The notes under the pieces: model-generated
What the model was told of the DNA's origin: nothing
What the model saw: the letters and a program-made list of their open reading frames with translations, nothing else
The model's database searches: none
Assembly: GCA_934476515.1 (NCBI GenBank)
Contig: CAKSNZ010000029.1
Coordinates: 1-27,978, forward strand
Length of the DNA: 27,978 bases
Direction of reading: 5' to 3'
Source: an uncultured Ruminococcus sp.
GTDB taxonomy: Bacteria; Bacillota; Clostridia; Oscillospirales; Acutalibacteraceae
In this document: in pieces, positions 24,517-27,978 of the stretch
How positions within the stretch are numbered: position 1 is the stretch's first letter
How the letters are laid out: each line of letters begins with the position of its first letter
Position numbers and translations under genes: made by a program

Positions 24517-24714
24517 GGAATATGAAAAAGCTGTGAGTAGGAAGAATGTAAAAGGTTCTTTTTTAGAGAGAGTAGGGTTGGTGAAACTACTTAAAGAATT
24601 TTTACAGGGCCAACCTATTAGCTCTGTGTGATGAACACAGCGTATCTCTGCGTTAAAGAGTCCGAGAGGGAGAGCATTATTGCACTTCAACTAGGGTGGT
24701 ACCACAGGAATTAT
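24517..24714 (+). ncRNA. T-box leader of alaS
   Basis: A tRNA-sensing leader. Stem I carries a GAGTAGGAA S-turn-like motif (24534-24542), AGAGAG (24566-24571) and a distal arm closed by GGTTGG/CCAACC. The T-box itself, AGGGTGGTACCAC, is at 24693-24705; its TGGT bulge is complementary to the ACCA end expected of tRNA-Ala. TAGGG (24692-24696) can pair with CCCTA (24720-24724) to form the antiterminator. The specifier should be an Ala codon (GCN). Candidates are GCT near 24622 and GCG near 24640 or 24650; I could not fix the stem I register by eye. Uncharged tRNA-Ala would allow read-through into alaS. Confidence 0.92.
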
Positions 24715-24750
24715 CCTGCCCCTAATTTTAGGGGCAGGTTTTTTATTTTT
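24715..24750 (+). terminator. T-box-controlled terminator before alaS
   Basis: CCTGCCCCTAA (24715-24725) pairs with TTAGGGGCAGG (24728-24738), followed by TTTTTT-A-TTTTT. Its 5' arm overlaps the antiterminator partner, so the two hairpins exclude each other. Confidence 0.94.
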
Positions 24751-24791
24751 CATAAACAATTATTTTTTATATTAATTAAGGAGAGAAAACA

Positions 24792-27440
24792 ATGCAGTGG
24801 ACTGGTCTTAATGAGTTAAGAGAAAAATTCTTATCATTTATGGAATCAAAGGGTTGTCTAAGACTTCCTTCATTCCCACTAATTCCAAAGGATGACAAAA
24901 GCTTACTACTAATCAACAGTGGTATGGCTCCAATGAAAAAATATTTTACAGGTGAAGTTACACCTCCTAAGACAAGAGTTACTACTTGTCAGAAGTGTAT
25001 CCGTACTCCTGATATTGAAGAAGTAGGTATCACCGACCGTCACGGTACTTACTTTGAAATGCTTGGTAACTTCTCATTCGGTGATTACTTTAAGAGAGAA
25101 GCTACTGCTTGGGCATGGGAATTCTTTACAAAGGTTCTTGAAATCCCTGCTGAAAAGCTATATATTTCAGTTTATCAAGATGATGATGAAGCATTTGACA
25201 TTTGGACTAAAGAAGTAGGTGTTGACCCTAGCCATATGGTTAGACTAGGCAAGGCTGATAACTTCTGGGAACATGGTAGTGGTCCTTGTGGTCCTTGTTC
25301 TGAAATCTATTACGATAGAGGGGAAGAACACGGTTGTGGTAAACCTGACTGTGGTGTTGGTTGCGAATGTGACAGATTTATGGAAGTTTGGAACTTAGTA
25401 TTTACTCAGTTCGATAATGACGGTCATGATAACTACACACCACTTGACCATCCAAACATTGATACAGGTATGGGTCTTGAAAGACTTGCTTGTGTAATGC
25501 AAGGTGTTGATAACCTATTCCTAGTTGATACTGTTCAGAACATTATGAAGCATATTTCTTCAATTGTTGGTGTTAACTACGGCGAAGACCCTAAGACAGA
25601 TATTTCACTTAGAGTTATTACTGACCATATTCGTTCAACAACATTTATGATTGGTGACGGTGTTATGCCATCAAATGAAGGCAGAGGCTATGTTCTGAGA
25701 AGATTGCTTAGAAGAGCAGCTCGTCATGGTAGAATTCTTGGTTACACAGACCCATTCCTATATAAAGTTGCCGAAACTGTTATTAAAGAAAACGAAACTG
25801 CTTACCCTGAACTTCGTGATAAGCGTGACTTTATCGTTAAGGTTATTGAAGCTGAGGAAGATTCTTTCAGCAAGACAGTTAAGCAAGGTATGCAGATGCT
25901 TGAAGATATTATTGCTAAAGCAGATAGCAAGGTTCTTTCCGGTGATGATGCATTTAAGCTAAACGATACATTCGGTTTCCCAATTGACTTAATTAAGGAA
26001 ATTGTTTCTGAAAATGAAATGTCAGTTGATATTGAGAGATTCCAGGAACTTCTACAGGAACAGAAAGACCGTTCAAGAGATGCCCACAAGAATGCCGGTG
26101 CTGAGGCTTGGCTATCAGATAGCATTGACTTCTCAGATGTTGACAAGACAGAATTTAAGGGCTATAAGGTAACTTCTTGTGAAAGCAAGATTGTTGCTAT
26201 GGTTAAAGACGGTGAGAGAGTTAAGGCTCTTACCGAAGGTGAAGAAGGTCTTATCATTCTAAACAGAACTCCTTTCTATGCTGAAAGTGGTGGTCAGATT
26301 GGTGATACCGGTGTATTAGTTGCAGACAACACAGTTGTTACTGTAAATGACACAACTAAGGATGCATCAGGTATTTTTATGCACACAGTAAAGGTAGAAA
26401 AGGGTGTTGTTACAGTTGATGACACTGTTTTTGCTAAGGTTGACAGTAAGAGAAGAATGAACATTACTCGTAACCATACAGCAGCTCACTTACTACAGGC
26501 AGCACTAAGAGAAGTTTTGGGTACTCATGTTGAACAGGCAGGTCAGTTAGTTTCTGATGATTACTTTAGATTTGACTTTACTCATTATGAAGCTATGACT
26601 GATGATGAACTTGAAAAGGTGGAAAACCTAGTTAACGAAAAAATCCTAGATCAGTTAGATGTTGTTTCTGAAGAAATGGACATTGAAGAAGCTAAAAAGC
26701 TAGGTGCTATGATGCTATTCGGTGAAAAGTACGGTGACAGAGTTAGAGTAGTAAACGCAGGTGATTTCTCAATTGAATTCTGTGGTGGTACTCATGTTAC
26801 AAATACTGCTAATATCGGTTTATTTAAGATTAAGTCAGAAAGCTCAGTAGCTTCCGGTGTTAGAAGAATTGAAGCAGTAACAGGTGAGGGTGTTCTAAAT
26901 TACCTAAACAGTGTTCTATTTGTTGTTAACAAGTGTACTGAAGCACTAAGAATTAACAACCCTAAGGAACTTGTACAGGGTAGTATCCGTATTGCTGAAG
27001 AAATGAAAGCAAAGGATAAGAAGATTGAAGAACTAAATCAGAAACTTGCTAAGAATGCAACAGAAGCAGTATTTAAGAATGCTAAGAGATACAAGGGTAT
27101 CCGTATTATCTCAGTTGCTATCAATGGTGCAACAGTTGACCTACTTCGTGATATGTCATCTAGAGCAGTAGATACTGACCCAACAACCGTTATTGTTCTT
27201 GCTAGTATCAATGGTGACAAGGTAACATTTATCTGTGGTTGTGGTAAAGATGCAGTTGCAAACGGTATTAAGGCCGGTGATATTGTTCGTAAGGTTGCTC
27301 AAATCGCAGGTGGTAACGGTGGTGGTAAGCCAAGTATGGCTATGGCCGGTGCTAAGGATGTTACTAAGGTTGATGACGCAATTATTGCAGTTGAAGGTAT
27401 CGTTAAGGAAATTGCAGATTCTCTAGGCCTAGAGGACTAA
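24792..27440 (+). CDS. alaS: Alanyl-tRNA synthetase
   Basis: AlaRS (882 residues, normal full length) charges tRNA-Ala in the cytoplasm. The order is the class II catalytic domain (from the N-terminus, with the TCQKCIRTPDIEEVGITDRH segment near 66-85 and GMGLERLACVMQG near 226-238), the tRNA-recognition region, then the editing domain with NHTAAHLL (about 560-567) and FCGGTHVTNTA (about 662-672), which together give the His/His/Cys/His zinc set, and a C-Ala oligomerisation domain with a glycine-rich end (GGNGGGKPSMA). AAGGAGAG precedes the ATG. It has its own promoter and T-box, so it responds to uncharged tRNA-Ala independently of the upstream operon. Confidence 0.98.
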   Translation: MQWTGLNELREKFLSFMESKGCLRLPSFPLIPKDDKSLLLINSGMAPMKKYFTGEVTPPKTRVTTCQKCIRTPDIEEVGITDRHGTYFEMLGNFSFGDYFKREATAWAWEFFTKVLEIPAEKLYISVYQDDDEAFDIWTKEVGVDPSHMVRLGKADNFWEHGSGPCGPCSEIYYDRGEEHGCGKPDCGVGCECDRFMEVWNLVFTQFDNDGHDNYTPLDHPNIDTGMGLERLACVMQGVDNLFLVDTVQNIMKHISSIVGVNYGEDPKTDISLRVITDHIRSTTFMIGDGVMPSNEGRGYVLRRLLRRAARHGRILGYTDPFLYKVAETVIKENETAYPELRDKRDFIVKVIEAEEDSFSKTVKQGMQMLEDIIAKADSKVLSGDDAFKLNDTFGFPIDLIKEIVSENEMSVDIERFQELLQEQKDRSRDAHKNAGAEAWLSDSIDFSDVDKTEFKGYKVTSCESKIVAMVKDGERVKALTEGEEGLIILNRTPFYAESGGQIGDTGVLVADNTVVTVNDTTKDASGIFMHTVKVEKGVVTVDDTVFAKVDSKRRMNITRNHTAAHLLQAALREVLGTHVEQAGQLVSDDYFRFDFTHYEAMTDDELEKVENLVNEKILDQLDVVSEEMDIEEAKKLGAMMLFGEKYGDRVRVVNAGDFSIEFCGGTHVTNTANIGLFKIKSESSVASGVRRIEAVTGEGVLNYLNSVLFVVNKCTEALRINNPKELVQGSIRIAEEMKAKDKKIEELNQKLAKNATEAVFKNAKRYKGIRIISVAINGATVDLLRDMSSRAVDTDPTTVIVLASINGDKVTFICGCGKDAVANGIKAGDIVRKVAQIAGGNGGGKPSMAMAGAKDVTKVDDAIIAVEGIVKEIADSLGLED

Positions 27441-27569
27441 TATTTTAATTCTTCAATTTTGATTAGACTTAATTTTGGTTATTGAATTTTTGTTATTTTA
27501 TGATGAAATTCAACAAATTTAAATCTTTCAGTTTTATTGTGAGTTAAGTAAAAAATAATAAATAATATA

Positions 27570-27618
27570 AAAAGTAGCAGATTTTTTAATTTATCTGCTA
27601 CTTTTACTTTTGTTTTTT
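27570..27618 (+). terminator. Rho-independent terminator after alaS
   Basis: A perfect 13-bp stem, AAAAGTAGCAGAT (27570-27582) with ATCTGCTACTTTT (27593-27605), then ACTTTTGTTTTTTT. It lies 130 bases past the alaS stop. The A-rich 5' flank means it could also work in the other direction. Confidence 0.88.
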
Positions 27619-27693
27619 TAATTATGATTGTGTTAATCTAAAACCACTTTAACAAATTTAGGTTTATCAATTTTGTTTCTGCGTGTAGATAGG

Positions 27694-27751
27694 TTAGTTA
27701 AATAAATTAGGGTTTGTCTTTTTTATTTTGATTGTGGGTTAAGGTAAATTT
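27694..27751 (+). repeat. AT-rich dispersed repeat, copy B
   Basis: Matches copy A (6-56) in inverted orientation: AAATTAGGGTTT, then TTTTGATTG, then GGTAAATTT in the same order, with a few base changes and a short length difference. A weaker echo, TTTTATTGTGAGTTAAGTAAA, occurs at 27532-27552. The 27619-27794 stretch holds no supported gene. Confidence 0.55.
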
Positions 27752-27794
27752 GTAGTGAGAATATATACCATAAAATCATATGAAACTATGACTC

Positions 27795-27831
27795 ACAGGT
27801 GTAGGGGACATCATTGATGTCCCGTTATAAA
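27795..27831 (+). repeat. REP-like hairpin repeat, copy 1
   Basis: The block is ACAGGTGTAGGGG, then a 13-base variable core, then CCCGTTATAAA. GGGACATCA (27805-27813) pairs with TGATGTCCC (27815-27823), a perfect 9-base palindrome. The tetranucleotide GTAG (27801-27804) stands directly 5' of the stem, as in REP elements. The opposite-facing copy 2 shares both flanks but has a different stem. Confidence 0.8.
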
Positions 27832-27834
27832 CTA

Positions 27835-27894
27835 TCCTATTTATCGGTATTTTCCACTGTGTAGTAAGTTATAATTTATAATCTGCAAATAGGA
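27835..27894. repeat. Inner inverted repeat of the REP-pair element
   Basis: TCCTATTT (27835-27842) and AAATAGGA (27887-27894) are perfect 8-base inverted repeats just inside the two REP-like hairpins, so the whole 27795-27954 block has nested dyad symmetry. Confidence 0.65.
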
Positions 27895-27917
27895 CAAAAA
27901 GCCCATAGGTATCACAC

Positions 27918-27954
27918 TTTTTAACGGGCGAACGATGTTCGCCCCTACAACTGT
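27918..27954 (-). repeat. REP-like hairpin repeat, copy 2 (inverted)
   Basis: On the minus strand the block is ACAGTTGTAGGGG, a 13-base variable core, then CCCGTTAAAAA, which is copy 1 in opposite orientation with one difference in each flank. The stem is GGGCGAAC/GTTCGCCC (27926-27933 and 27937-27944), unlike the stem of copy 1 but equally perfect. Confidence 0.8.
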
Positions 27955-27978
27955 AAGCCAAAAGTTTGTTGTAATTTT

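Noticed and set aside
24628..24819. Plus-strand 63-codon open frame across the T-box leader
   Set aside because: It lies within the structured T-box RNA and terminator and lacks a ribosome site.
25802..26146. Minus-strand 114-codon open frame inside alaS
   Set aside because: Antisense shadow of strongly conserved AlaRS coding sequence; no ribosome site and Ser/Leu-rich composition typical of antisense frames.
1..27978. CRISPR array, tRNA or rRNA genes, prophage or complete insertion sequence
   Set aside because: No regularly spaced direct repeats, no cloverleaf or rRNA motifs, and no transposase, integrase or phage structural genes were seen.

Overview
The window looks like a chromosomal segment of a low-GC, anaerobic Clostridia-type Firmicute, plausibly a gut Oscillospiraceae/Ruminococcaceae relative; this placement is an inference. 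The reasons are the AT-rich sequence, strong AGGAGG-type ribosome sites, consensus promoters that mostly have exactly 17-base spacers, three Firmicute-style RNA switches (purine, SAM-I/S-box and T-box), an oxygen-scavenging flavodiiron protein, ThyX instead of ThyA, and an mltG / U32 peptidase / alaS neighbourhood like that of Bacillus and Clostridium. No rRNA, tRNA, CRISPR array, prophage or complete insertion sequence was seen.

Left part (1-7700). A free-standing SNF2-type ATPase with its own promoter is followed by a terminator. A minus-strand FAD-dependent dehydrogenase of the COG2509 type lies behind a purine riboswitch. A plus-strand hemolysin III/PAQR membrane protein follows. Then come, on the minus strand, metK under a SAM-I riboswitch and a Ser/Lys-rich single-pass membrane protein whose outer domain resembles ExbD/TolR.

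Middle part (7700-17320). A minus-strand pair of overlapping genes encodes a heterodimeric ABC exporter; one subunit has a degenerate nucleotide site and a loop of about 200 residues outside the membrane. Divergent from it is a flavodiiron protein (A-type flavoprotein), followed by a 1234-residue secreted subtilase with a large module inserted just before its catalytic serine, then TIG-like, propeller-like and Big2-like C-terminal regions.

Right part (17320-27978). Eight tightly packed plus-strand genes (thyX, tmk, DUF2156 protein, GNAT acetyltransferase, DJ-1/PfpI protein, 5-formyl-THF cyclo-ligase, mltG, U32 peptidase) appear to form one operon. It links dTMP synthesis and folate recycling to cell-wall glycan termination and probable tRNA modification. 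alaS follows with its own perfect consensus promoter and a T-box leader. The last 400 bases hold no gene. They carry a terminator, an AT-rich repeat whose inverted partner lies at the extreme left of the window, and two REP-like hairpins in opposite orientation with GTAG heads and conserved flanks but different stem sequences. This REP pair is the clearest structure not explained by genes.
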